This document shows positions 15,026-22,519 of a DNA stretch of 35,975 nucleotides, in pieces (the first letter of the stretch is position 1; the number at the start of each line of letters is the position of its first letter). The notes below the pieces were generated by a model. That model was not told the origin of the DNA. It saw only the letters and a list, made by a program, of their open reading frames with translations, and made no database searches. Source of the DNA: an uncultured Selenomonadales bacterium (GTDB lineage Bacteria > Bacillota > Clostridia > Christensenellales > QALW01); assembly GCA_905200615.1 (NCBI GenBank), contig CAJKLB010000021.1, positions 1-35,975 of the forward strand. Direction: 5' to 3'. Both the position numbers and the translations under genes were made by a program.

Positions 15026-16993
15026 ATGCGTTTTTTGATTGCTCAAAGCGCAGGCTTTTGCTTCGGCGTAAAAAAAGCGGTAGACACGGTTGAAAGTGAA
15101 ATCGGTAAGCATAAAAATCTTTATACTTATGGAGAAATTATTCATAATCCTCAGGTGGTAGAGTCTTTTAAAAAAAAGGGCGTGCTCCCTGTGGAAAATC
15201 CGGAGCAGGTACGGGAAGGTGCTGTAATTATCCGCAGTCATGGCGCGCCGAAAGCAATTATAGAACAATTTCGGCAAAAAAACCTTGAAATAATAGACGC
15301 TACTTGTCCTTTTGTAAGAAGAATACAAAAAATTGTGCAAAAAGCTTTACAAAATGGCAAATTTATTGTTATAATAGGCGAGAGTAAACACCCGGAAGTT
15401 ATAGGAATAAATGGTCATTGCGAAAATTCGGGTTTTGTAGTCAACAGCACCGCTGAGGTGCAAGCTTTGCCGGAAACGGAAAAACCTATATGCGTGGTAG
15501 CACAAACCACAACAAAAAAGCAGTTGTATGATACCCTTGTACAGGAGATAAAAAAGAAATATTCAGCAGCGGATATTGAAATTTTTGATACGATTTGCGA
15601 TGCTACCGCGCAGCGGCAGGCTGAGGCAATGCAAATAGCAAAAGAGGCCGATGCTGTACTGGTTATCGGCGGAAAACAAAGTTCAAATACCGCCAAGCTG
15701 TATAAAATATGCAGTGAATATTGTAAAAGGACCTATGCGGTTGAAACAGTCCAGGATGTTTTGGCCATAAAAATATATAATAATGATATCATAGGTGTAA
15801 CCGCCGGTGCTTCCACCCCGGATTGGTTAATAAAGGAGGTTGTGGACAGAATGAGCGAAAATGAAATTCTCGCAGAACAAGGCCTGAGTTTTGAGGAGGA
15901 AATGGATAAAACTCTGGTTAAAATTCGCCCTGGTCAGGTGATTAAGGGCAAAGTAATCTATGTGAAAGACAATGAGGTCAGCGTAGATATAGGATATAAG
16001 GCAGACGGCTTAATTACGAAAGAGGAATTGACAGCCTCCGGTACAGAAAATCCTGCAGAGCTCTTTCATGAGGGCGATGACATTGATGTAGAAGTTATTA
16101 AAGTAAATGACGGAAACGGGAATGTTGTTCTTTCCAGAAAACGTGTTGTTGCACGTTTAGAAGCGGATAAGGCTCTTGCGTCTATACAAAATGGCGAGAT
16201 CTTTGAAGTGACTGTTACGGAAGCGGTAAAGGGCGGGCTTACCGGAAATTATGAGGGTGTAAGAGTATTTATTCCCCGTTCGCAAATCAGACCCAATAGC
16301 TTTGTAAAAGATGTTACTCGTTATGTGGGGCAGACGTTGCGTGTGCGGGCTATTGATATTGATTCCAAAAGACGCAAAGTTGTAGCGACTCACAGCGCTG
16401 TTATCGCAGAGGAACGGGAAGCCGCTTTAGAGGCAGCTTGGTCCAAACTGGAAGAAGGCGCAACCGTAAAAGGTATTGTGCGCAGATTGACTGATTTCGG
16501 TGCGTTTGTGGATTTAGGCGGCGTTGACGGACTGATACATATTGGCGATATCGCATGGTATCATATCGATAAGCCTTCAGATATTCTTCGGGTGAATCAG
16601 GAGATCGAGGTTGTCATTCTTTCGCTGGATCGGGAGAATGAAAGAATTTCGCTGGGGTACAAACAGCTTCAGCCAAAGCCTTGGGATCATGCAGCGGAAA
16701 AATATCCGGTTGACAGTATCGTGAAAGGTACGGTAGTGCGCATCACCTCTTTTGGTGCCTTTGTCGCGCTTGAACCCGGAATTGACGGATTGGTACATAT
16801 TTCGGAAGTATCCAATAAATTTATCTCCAAAGTGGATGATGCGGTGAAAGTAGGACAGGAAATTGAAGCATTGGTGCTGGATGTAAACCCCGAAGAAAAG
16901 CGTATCAGCCTTAGCATAAAGGCTTTGCTTCAGGATGAGGCGGATGAAGAGCTGGATACAGAATTAGAAGAGGTTGAAGCAACGGAAGAGTAA
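15026..16993 (+). CDS. ispH: IspH fused to S1 RNA-binding domains (4-hydroxy-3-methylbut-2-enyl diphosphate reductase / S1-like protein)
   Basis: This 655-residue protein joins two housekeeping activities. Residues 1-280 are IspH, the iron-sulfur enzyme of the last step of the non-mevalonate isoprenoid pathway; the cluster cysteines are C12, C94 and C191, with the conserved histidines in IIHNPQVV (H40), RSHGAP (H72) and ESKHPEV (H122). Residues about 299-631 are four S1 repeats (about 299-371, 387-455, 474-544, 561-631), the third and fourth having the classic FGAFVxL and GLVHIS forms. An acidic tail ends the protein. The fusion is common in Clostridia, where the S1 part is thought to serve as ribosomal protein S1. 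An internal ATG at 15851, after AAGGAGGT at 15834-15841, could allow the S1 part to be made alone. Confidence 0.95.
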   Translation: MRFLIAQSAGFCFGVKKAVDTVESEIGKHKNLYTYGEIIHNPQVVESFKKKGVLPVENPEQVREGAVIIRSHGAPKAIIEQFRQKNLEIIDATCPFVRRIQKIVQKALQNGKFIVIIGESKHPEVIGINGHCENSGFVVNSTAEVQALPETEKPICVVAQTTTKKQLYDTLVQEIKKKYSAADIEIFDTICDATAQRQAEAMQIAKEADAVLVIGGKQSSNTAKLYKICSEYCKRTYAVETVQDVLAIKIYNNDIIGVTAGASTPDWLIKEVVDRMSENEILAEQGLSFEEEMDKTLVKIRPGQVIKGKVIYVKDNEVSVDIGYKADGLITKEELTASGTENPAELFHEGDDIDVEVIKVNDGNGNVVLSRKRVVARLEADKALASIQNGEIFEVTVTEAVKGGLTGNYEGVRVFIPRSQIRPNSFVKDVTRYVGQTLRVRAIDIDSKRRKVVATHSAVIAEEREAALEAAWSKLEEGATVKGIVRRLTDFGAFVDLGGVDGLIHIGDIAWYHIDKPSDILRVNQEIEVVILSLDRENERISLGYKQLQPKPWDHAAEKYPVDSIVKGTVVRITSFGAFVALEPGIDGLVHISEVSNKFISKVDDAVKVGQEIEALVLDVNPEEKRISLSIKALLQDEADEELDTELEEVEATEE

Positions 16994-16997
16994 GCGC

Positions 16998-17034
16998 AAA
17001 ACCGCAGCAAAGCTGCGGTTTTACTGTTTGTTTT
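16998..17034 (+). terminator. Intrinsic terminator after ispH-S1
   Basis: AAAACCGCAGC (16998-17008) pairs perfectly with GCTGCGGTTTT (17012-17022) around a 3-base loop, followed by ACTGTTTGTTTT. It closes the rpiR-to-ispH operon, though the next ribosome site begins immediately downstream. Confidence 0.8.
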
Positions 17035-17049
17035 AAGGAGATATTTATC

Positions 17050-17244
17050 ATGGCGACAATCAACAGAAAGTATATGCTGAAACTTTCCGCTATGGATGAG
17101 GAAGATGCTTTTGATCCGGCAGATCTTTCTCCGGAAGAACTGTTCGGGCTTGACAGCGATGAACAGGAAACATTTGTGCAAGAATATAAAGCTTATTACG
17201 ATGATATTAAAACCAGCGGCAAATTACATAAGGAGGATTGGTAA
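17050..17244 (+). CDS. Small acidic hypothetical protein (64 aa)
   Basis: I do not recognise this 64-residue protein. It is strongly acidic (DEEDAFDPADLSPEELFGLDSDEQE), has no membrane segment and no cysteine, and is predicted mostly helical. It has a good ribosome site (AAGGAGAT, about eight bases before ATG 17050) and ends with its own coding sequence providing the AGGAGG site of the next gene, which starts one base after its stop. That arrangement supports it being truly translated and coupled to the deacetylase-like gene. Confidence 0.65.
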   Translation: MATINRKYMLKLSAMDEEDAFDPADLSPEELFGLDSDEQETFVQEYKAYYDDIKTSGKLHKEDW

Positions 17245-17245
17245 A

Positions 17246-18082
17246 GTGAATATTTTTATGCGCTTTCCCCAAAATAGAGCAAAAACATTGACTTTGAGCT
17301 ATGATGATGCCGTGCAGCAGGATATACGGCTTATTGAAATCATGAGAAAACATGGACTCAAGGGAACGTTTAATGTGAATACCGAAAGTTTTGCGCCGGA
17401 AGGGACGCTGTATCCTAAAGATCAGATTCATCGGCGCTTAACTCAGAAGGAAGCCTACGCGCTTTATTCTGGAAGCGGTATGGAGGTGGCCGTACATGCG
17501 GCTACACATCCTTTTTTAGAGCAGCTTCCTGTGAATATGTGTGTTCGTGAAGTGATGAATGATAGGGAAAATATCGAAAAAATGTTTGGTACGATATGCC
17601 GCGGAATGGCGTATCCCTATGGAACTACCAGTGATTTTGTGGTTCAGGCGTTAAAAAGCTGCGGAATTCTTTATTCCCGAACAACCGTAAGCCGCCGTAA
17701 TTTTATTATACCTGAAGATTGGCTGCGTCTTTCGGCAACCTGTCATCATAAGGATCCTCAATTGCTGGAACTTGCGCAAAGCTTTTTAGCGGCAAAAGAA
17801 CCGTTTAGGGCACCGATGATGTTTTATCTTTGGGGACACAGCTATGAATTTGATATGGATAACAATTGGAAGATTATTGAGAAGTTTGCAGAAATGATGG
17901 GCGGCAGAGAAGAGATATGGTATGCTACTAACCTTGAAATTTTTGAATATATCGAAGCATTCCGGCTTTTGCGAACATCTAATGACGGAAGAACTCTGTT
18001 TAATCCTACGGCGTATACGCTGTATTTCAGCACCGGAAGCGATTCCTTTGAAATAAAGCCGGCGGAAACTTTAAAAATTTAA
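17246..18082 (+). CDS. Polysaccharide deacetylase (NodB-like) family protein
   Basis: This 278-residue protein has the NodB/CE4 fold. Motif 1 is LSYDDAV (D20-D21), motif 2 is VHAATHP (H84 and H88, the metal-binding histidines), motif 3 is GMAYPYGTTSD and motif 4 is MFYLWGHSYEF. The Asp-His-His metal triad is therefore present, though motif 1 reads SYDD rather than TFDD. There is no signal peptide, so it may act in the cytoplasm, unlike peptidoglycan deacetylases. Start GTG 17246 has AGGAGG nine bases upstream; an open frame extends to 17096 but inside the preceding gene. The substrate is unknown; cytosolic members may act on small N-acetyl sugars or other amides. Confidence 0.85.
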   Translation: MNIFMRFPQNRAKTLTLSYDDAVQQDIRLIEIMRKHGLKGTFNVNTESFAPEGTLYPKDQIHRRLTQKEAYALYSGSGMEVAVHAATHPFLEQLPVNMCVREVMNDRENIEKMFGTICRGMAYPYGTTSDFVVQALKSCGILYSRTTVSRRNFIIPEDWLRLSATCHHKDPQLLELAQSFLAAKEPFRAPMMFYLWGHSYEFDMDNNWKIIEKFAEMMGGREEIWYATNLEIFEYIEAFRLLRTSNDGRTLFNPTAYTLYFSTGSDSFEIKPAETLKI

Positions 18083-18090
18083 TAGAATAA

Positions 18091-18282
18091 GTAGGTGTAA
18101 CTGCTTTTAAGAGTATCAAAAAAGTCATACGACTAAAGAAGTTACATAATAAATTTCGTCCGCGGGGTATCGAGAGACGCTCCGGAGGGGGAGAAAGTAT
18201 ACATTAAAGAGCGCAGGAGGACCGGTAAACGGTCCTCAATGCGATACATAAAATTTTGTATCTGTTCACAAACAGTCTTTTT
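18091..18282 (+). ncRNA. Candidate structured noncoding RNA
   Basis: This intergenic stretch folds by eye into a consistent set of nested helices. 18096-18102 pairs with 18140-18146 (7 bp) and encloses AGTC/GACT at 18123-18126/18131-18134. 18167-18172 pairs with 18242-18247 (GTATCG/CGATAC) and encloses both 18178-18182/18209-18213 (CGCTC/GAGCG) and the strong hairpin 18217-18224/18230-18237 (GAGGACCG/CGGTCCTC, loop GTAAA). A last hairpin 18262-18266/18271-18275 is followed by TCTTTTT, like a terminator. The core (18157-18240) is G-rich, unlike nearby AT-rich spacers, and has no convincing protein frame. Size and clostridial host make the raiA motif RNA one family to test; I cannot confirm it. 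No clear promoter is seen. Confidence 0.5.
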
Positions 18283-18292
18283 GGCAGAATGC

Positions 18293-18324
18293 AAGCAGGC
18301 GTAAATGCCTGCTTTATATATTTT
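18293..18324 (+). terminator. Intrinsic terminator between convergent genes
   Basis: AAGCAGGC (18293-18300) pairs with GCCTGCTT (18307-18314) around a 6-base loop, followed on the plus strand by TATATATTTT. The stop codon of the minus-strand phosphatase gene (18314-18316) overlaps the end of the stem. It probably ends plus-strand transcription from the deacetylase or RNA region; its minus-strand tail is not T-rich. Confidence 0.6.
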
Positions 18325-18952
18325 GGGGAAGCGCCGTACTGAGCGCGCCCAAGTGTTCTTTATAATCACGCATCATTAAAGTCCATTTTCCCTCTTCATA
18401 TTCCACAACAGAAATAGAAGCATTGGATACCCAGGGAAAATCCTGCATATGCTCATAAGAAAGTGAATTCCATACCGCTTCCATCGCACGGATCGGAGTG
18501 GCGTGAGTGGCAATGCAAACGGTCTTTTTGGGGTTTTGCCGGATAATATCCATTACCGTTGATCTTACACGGGTATAAAGTTGGGCTACAGATTCGCCAT
18601 GAGGTAATACGGCTGCTCCGATATTGTGCATCCAAATTTCGTGCATCTGCGGATAATTTGCCGCAATCGTATCAAAGGGACTGCTTTCCCATAGACCTGC
18701 TGAAATTTCACGCAATCCGCTATTTTTGTAAATGGGACAATGCTGCTCTTGCGCGATAAGAAAACCGGTATTGTATGCTCGCTGAAGATCGGAAGCATAA
18801 ACGGCGTCGATGGAAAATTTTTTTAATTCTTTCGCCGTTGCCTGCGCTTGAGCCAGTCCTTTGGGGGTGAGAACAAAATTACTGGAGCCGGCAAAAAGTC
18901 GCAGTAGATTCGCTTGGCTTTCTCCATGGCGAACAAAAATTAAGCGTGTCAT
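18314..18952 (-). CDS. Histidine phosphatase (phosphoglycerate mutase-like) family protein
   Basis: This 212-residue protein has the RHGES motif (R8, H9, G10, E11) with H9 as the phosphate-accepting histidine, the supporting E82 in LREISAGLWE and the second histidine H150 in ATHATPIRA. It is a cytosolic phosphatase or mutase of the GpmB/CobC/PhoE type; the substrate cannot be assigned because these subfamilies are alike. The start is the ATG at 18952, with GAGGTG upstream; a longer in-frame reading to 19015 runs into the promoter. It is monocistronic and divergent from the YwlG gene. Confidence 0.9.
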   Translation of the reverse strand: MTRLIFVRHGESQANLLRLFAGSSNFVLTPKGLAQAQATAKELKKFSIDAVYASDLQRAYNTGFLIAQEQHCPIYKNSGLREISAGLWESSPFDTIAANYPQMHEIWMHNIGAAVLPHGESVAQLYTRVRSTVMDIIRQNPKKTVCIATHATPIRAMEAVWNSLSYEHMQDFPWVSNASISVVEYEEGKWTLMMRDYKEHLGALSTALPQNI

Positions 18953-18982
18953 AAAAGCACCTCGGAATAAAAAACTATACAT

Positions 18983-19011
18983 ACTATACCACGCAAACGA
19001 CTTTTTGAAAA
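18983..19011 (-). promoter_or_regulatory. Promoter of the histidine phosphatase gene
   Basis: On the minus strand TTTTCA (19006-19011) and TATAGT (18983-18988) are 17 bases apart, with TGG preceding the -10 box (extended -10). Confidence 0.55.
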
Positions 19012-19031
19012 GCAATTCCTTAAAATAACGC

Positions 19032-19060
19032 TTTCTTTTGTATAAAAAGTGATGTATAAT
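19032..19060 (+). promoter_or_regulatory. Promoter of the YwlG-family gene
   Basis: A perfect -10 box TATAAT (19055-19060) lies 17 bases after a weak -35 box TTTCTT (19032-19037), and 28 bases before the start codon. It is back to back with the minus-strand phosphatase promoter. Confidence 0.55.
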
Positions 19061-19088
19061 AAAGTGTGTTTTTTAAGGAGGAATCAAC

Positions 19089-19625
19089 ATGAATGAAATA
19101 AAAATACAGGCGCAGAAAGCATTATTGGAACTTTTGGAAATCGCTGATTTGAAAGAAGGCAATTTGTTTGTGGTAGGTTGTTCTTCCAGTGAGATTGTAG
19201 GAAAAACGATAGGAAAGGGATCAAGCATGGAAGCGGCACAGGCCGTGTTTGAGGGAATTTATCCGATTTTAAAAGAGCGGGGGATTTACCTTGCGGCACA
19301 GTGCTGTGAGCATTTGAATCGGGCACTGGTTATTGAGAAAAGCGCCGCGGAAAAATTCGGGTATGAAATAGTCAGTGTAGTACCTCAGCCAAAGGCAGGA
19401 GGATCCTTTGCCACCACGGCATATAGAAATTTTGAAGCACCGGTGATGGTGGAAAGAATAAAAGCGAACGCGGGTATGGATATTGGAGGAACTTTGATTG
19501 GGATGCATTTGAAAGCTGTGGCAGTTCCGGTACGGGTTTCTGCGGATAGGATCGGAGAAGCCATTTTGCTGTGCGCCAGAACGCGGCCGAAATATATCGG
19601 AGGGGAAAGAGCAAAATATGAATGA
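19089..19625 (+). CDS. ywlG: UPF0340 / TIGR01440 family protein (YwlG-like)
   Basis: This 178-residue protein belongs to the UPF0340 family, found throughout Firmicutes with no established biochemical role. Typical segments are FVVGCSSSEIVGKTIGKGSS, AAQCCEHLNRALVIE, VVPQPKAGGSFATTAY and GGTLIGMHLKAVAVPVR. The fold resembles a CoA- or nucleotide-binding alpha/beta protein, but that is inference. AAGGAGGAA precedes ATG 19089. In Bacillus ywlG lies near glyA and upp; here it is beside a phosphatase and an ABC transporter, so context gives no further clue. Confidence 0.9.
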   Translation: MNEIKIQAQKALLELLEIADLKEGNLFVVGCSSSEIVGKTIGKGSSMEAAQAVFEGIYPILKERGIYLAAQCCEHLNRALVIEKSAAEKFGYEIVSVVPQPKAGGSFATTAYRNFEAPVMVERIKANAGMDIGGTLIGMHLKAVAVPVRVSADRIGEAILLCARTRPKYIGGERAKYE

Positions 19626-19685
19626 TGGCGTTTTGTGATTCGTACAGATTCTTGCAAAAAATAAAGTTGAGAAAAGGAAAAACGA

Positions 19686-21602
19686 ATGGAACCTAATTTT
19701 ATGCCCCCGCATCACGCGGCGGCCGAAAAAAATAAGGAACCCAGACCTGAAAACATCAAAGAAGTTCCCGGTTATGTCATAAGAGTGCTTGCGTCTTTTT
19801 TTTCAAGACTCTTTTATATATTCGGATTGGTTTGGGAAACGAAACCTTTGATTTTAATATTGATGATTGTTGTGGCTCTCGCCAATGGTTTGCTTCCGAT
19901 TGCCGGCGCGTATATCAATGCGGCTATTATTAATATGCTTGCGCAGAATTTAAGAACCGGAGCGGTAACAACAGCGGCGATGGCCGTCTTATTCGTTTTT
20001 CAGTTTGTTTATTTATTTTTGAATCGGGTTACAAATGATATAAATCATATGATATCCAGTATTTCCGGTGAAATGATTACGAATCACATTCGGCGGAAAA
20101 TTATGAAAAAGGCGAAAGAAATTGATATTGCCTGTTTTGATTTGCCCGATTTTTACGAAAAGCTGGAAAATGCCAATCGTGAGGCCGGTATGCGCCCTAT
20201 ACAGGTACTGAACGCTTCTCTTACGATCATCAGTACCGTAATCAGCATGGTTAGCTTTATTGTGGTGTTGGCGGCGATCAGCTTGTGGGCGCCGGCGGTT
20301 GTGATTGTATTGGCAGTGCCTTCTGCTCTTATCAGTTTTATTTACCGAAGAAAGACCGTAGGCTATATGCGCAGAAGGTCCAAGGCTCGCCGGCAAATGA
20401 ATTATTATTCCAGCACAATGATCAATAAAGATTTGGTAAAAGAGATACGGCTGCTGGATCTGGGTGATGCTCTTGAAAATCGTTATGATGCGGTATTTAA
20501 GGATTACTTCAAAGGACTAAAACGGATTATCCTTTCCGAAGGCGCTTGGAATATCGGCCTTGGTATTGTTCGTATTGCCGTAAATTGTTTTTTGTTTTGG
20601 TTCGTTGCTTCCATGGTACTCCATAATCAGATACAGGTGGGTGATTATGCGCTTTATACAGGCGCGCTGAATTCTATTGCCGCCGGAGTGGCATCTTTTG
20701 TGAGCGGTACGGCTACGATTTATGAGGGAACTTTGTTTATTGATAATTTGATTTCTTTTATGAAGCAGGAAAAAAAGATTGTTCCAATACAAGAGACACC
20801 ATTGATACCGGAACGTCATGTAGGCCATACCATTGAATTTAAAAACGTGAGCTTTCAATATCCCGGAACAGAACGATATGTTCTTAAAAATATCAATTTA
20901 ACATTAAAAGCAGGGGAAACTATTGTTTTGGTAGGTCTCAACGGCGCAGGAAAAACCACGTTGATCAAGCTTCTTACCCGCCTTTATGATCCTACCTCAG
21001 GAGAAATTCTTTTAGACGGGAAAGATATTCGCCGATATGATGTGCAGGCTTTGTATGGAATTTTCGGCATTGTATTTCAGGATTTCGGTAAATATGCGGT
21101 TACGGTAAAGGAAAATATTTTGTTCGGCAACATTCGGCAGACGCCTGACACGGCACGAATAGAGGATGCCGCACGGCAGAGCGATTCTTTCGGTTATATA
21201 CAGTCGCTGCCGCAGGGATTTGATACACCGCTGATGCGTTATTTTGAGGAAGATGGGTTGGAACTTTCCATCGGACAATGGCAGAAATTAGCCGTAGCCA
21301 GAGCCTTTTACGGCGATTCCGATATCCTTGTATTGGATGAACCCACGGCATCTCTGGACGCTTTGGCAGAGCAGGAAATTTACAATCAGTTTGATCAGCT
21401 GCGCAAGGGAAAAACAACCATTTTTGTTTCGCATCGACTTTCCAGCGCGGTCGGTGCCGACCGAATCGTTGTGTTGGAAAACGGCAGTATAATAGAAGAG
21501 GGAAATCATAAGCAGCTGATGAACGAAAGAGGCAAATATTATCAAATGTTTTCTACCCAAGCTAAGCGGTATGTTGAATCGGGGAAAAAAGGCGATGGTT
21601 AA
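19686..21602 (+). CDS. ABC exporter half-transporter (fused permease and ATPase)
   Basis: This 638-residue protein has an N-terminal cytoplasmic extension (about 1-45, rich in Pro, Lys and Glu), a six-helix membrane domain (about 50-345) and an ATPase domain (about 375-610). The Walker A motif is GLNGAGKTT with K423, the signature is LSIGQ (527-531) instead of LSGGQ, and Walker B ends in VLDEPTASLD with E552; the switch histidine is in FVSHRLSS. It would work as a dimer. The sequence resembles exporters of peptides or antibiotics of the lantibiotic type, but no toxin or peptide gene is adjacent, so the cargo is unknown. The ribosome site is weak (AAAGGAAAAACG), 60 bases after the YwlG gene. 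Confidence 0.9.
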   Translation: MEPNFMPPHHAAAEKNKEPRPENIKEVPGYVIRVLASFFSRLFYIFGLVWETKPLILILMIVVALANGLLPIAGAYINAAIINMLAQNLRTGAVTTAAMAVLFVFQFVYLFLNRVTNDINHMISSISGEMITNHIRRKIMKKAKEIDIACFDLPDFYEKLENANREAGMRPIQVLNASLTIISTVISMVSFIVVLAAISLWAPAVVIVLAVPSALISFIYRRKTVGYMRRRSKARRQMNYYSSTMINKDLVKEIRLLDLGDALENRYDAVFKDYFKGLKRIILSEGAWNIGLGIVRIAVNCFLFWFVASMVLHNQIQVGDYALYTGALNSIAAGVASFVSGTATIYEGTLFIDNLISFMKQEKKIVPIQETPLIPERHVGHTIEFKNVSFQYPGTERYVLKNINLTLKAGETIVLVGLNGAGKTTLIKLLTRLYDPTSGEILLDGKDIRRYDVQALYGIFGIVFQDFGKYAVTVKENILFGNIRQTPDTARIEDAARQSDSFGYIQSLPQGFDTPLMRYFEEDGLELSIGQWQKLAVARAFYGDSDILVLDEPTASLDALAEQEIYNQFDQLRKGKTTIFVSHRLSSAVGADRIVVLENGSIIEEGNHKQLMNERGKYYQMFSTQAKRYVESGKKGDG

Positions 21603-21620
21603 GTTTTTTTAAAAAACAGT

Positions 21621-21649
21621 TGACATCTTGGTTCTTTTATAGTATTATT
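21621..21649 (+). promoter_or_regulatory. Promoter of the infC-rpmI-rplT operon
   Basis: A perfect -35 box TTGACA (21621-21626) is followed after 17 bases by TATTAT (21644-21649). It drives a leader of roughly 110 bases with an attenuator. Confidence 0.85.
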
Positions 21650-21655
21650 TACAAG

Positions 21656-21761
21656 CAAGCAGAAGCCGCCCGCTTCTCACCTGTCAGCAATTGCGTTGCA
21701 CATGGTTCTTTTATAGTTTTTTGTTTTGCGGGTAGTTTTGTGCTGCCTGCATTATTTTTTT
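21656..21761 (+). promoter_or_regulatory. infC/L20-type attenuator leader
   Basis: In Bacillus this operon is repressed by ribosomal protein L20, which binds the leader and favours a terminator. Here a 5' hairpin AGAAGC/GCTTCT (21661-21666/21672-21677) has the loop CGCCC. A terminator hairpin GCGGGTAG/CTGCCTGC (21728-21735/21743-21750) is followed by a T-run (21751-21761) that ends directly at the infC ribosome site. CCCGC at 21669-21673 is complementary to GCGGG at 21728-21732, so a long-range pairing could compete with the terminator. Membership in the L20 leader class is inferred from position and form. Confidence 0.75.
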
Positions 21762-21774
21762 GGAGGTGTTCAAC

Positions 21775-22278
21775 ATCATAGATTTAGCGATTAATGACGA
21801 GATCAGGGAAAAAGAAGTCCGTGTGATCGGATCCCAAGGTGAACAAATGGGAATTGTACCTATCGAACAGGCACTCAGAATGGCTGAGCAGGCAGATTTG
21901 GATCTTTGCCTTATTTCTCCCAAAGCGGTTCCGCCGGTATGCAAAATTATGGATTACGGTAAATACCGCTTTGAAGCACAAAAAAGAGAGAAAGAGTCAC
22001 GGAAAAATCAAAAGATTATTGCTATGCATGAAATTCAGCTTTCCGCTACGATTGAAAAGCATGATATGGAAGTTAAAGCTAAAAAGGCTCGGGAATTTCT
22101 TAAGGACGGCGATAGGGTAAAGGTTTCTATAAGATTCCGCGCACGTCAGATCACGCATCCTGAAATCGGTCATCAAATTATGTCGCTTTTTTGCGAAATG
22201 TTGAAAGATGACGCCAAAGTTGAGAAGAAGCCCGTACTTGAAGGGCGAAATCTGATTATGATAATGTCTGCAATTTAA
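21775..22278 (+). CDS. infC: Translation initiation factor IF-3, AUC start codon
   Basis: This 167-residue factor binds the 30S subunit and checks start codon choice. The N-terminal domain (AINDEIREKEVRVIGSQGEQMGIVP) and the C-terminal domain (from KRQ-like QKIIAMHEIQLSATIEKHDMEVKAKKAREFL) are complete. No ATG or GTG lies at the expected position. ATC at 21775 is eight bases after GGAGG (21762-21766) and is the best start; ATA at 21778 is the alternative. A TTG at 21760 is in frame but lies upstream of the ribosome site. Rare starts (AUU, AUC, AUA) are a known infC trait, allowing IF-3 to repress its own translation. Confidence 0.95.
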   Translation: MIDLAINDEIREKEVRVIGSQGEQMGIVPIEQALRMAEQADLDLCLISPKAVPPVCKIMDYGKYRFEAQKREKESRKNQKIIAMHEIQLSATIEKHDMEVKAKKAREFLKDGDRVKVSIRFRARQITHPEIGHQIMSLFCEMLKDDAKVEKKPVLEGRNLIMIMSAI

Positions 22279-22302
22279 AATTCTTTTAGGGGGTAATGAA
22301 CT

Positions 22303-22500
22303 ATGCCAAAAATGAAAACGCACAGAGGCGCTGCCAAACGTTTCGGCCTTACTGCTACCGGTAAGATTAAGAGAGGAAAGGCTTACAGAAGTCATATTTT
22401 AACAAAGAAATCAACCAAAAGAAAGAGAAATTTGCGTAAGGGTGGCTATATTGCCGCATGCGAAGCTTCCAATATTCGTAAGCTGATCCCTTATAAGTAA
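22303..22500 (+). CDS. rpmI: Ribosomal protein L35
   Basis: This 65-residue basic protein of the large ribosomal subunit has the family start PKMKTHRGAAKRFGLTATGKIKRGKAYRSHIL and ends IRKLIPYK. Length is standard. It lies 24 bases after infC with AGGGGGTAA as ribosome site, in the conserved infC-rpmI-rplT order, and is presumably controlled by the same L20-dependent leader. Confidence 0.98.
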   Translation: MPKMKTHRGAAKRFGLTATGKIKRGKAYRSHILTKKSTKRKRNLRKGGYIAACEASNIRKLIPYK

Positions 22501-22519
22501 GCGGTAGGAGGAAAAAATA

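Noticed and set aside
17096..17245. Extended N terminus of the deacetylase-like protein
   Set aside because: It lies within the small acidic gene and adds a basic, unstructured stretch; GTG 17246 has AGGAGG at proper distance.
18142..18369. 75-codon minus-strand frame across the RNA candidate
   Set aside because: It runs into the end of the phosphatase gene in another frame, has no ribosome site and shows no recognisable domain; the region is better explained by RNA structure.
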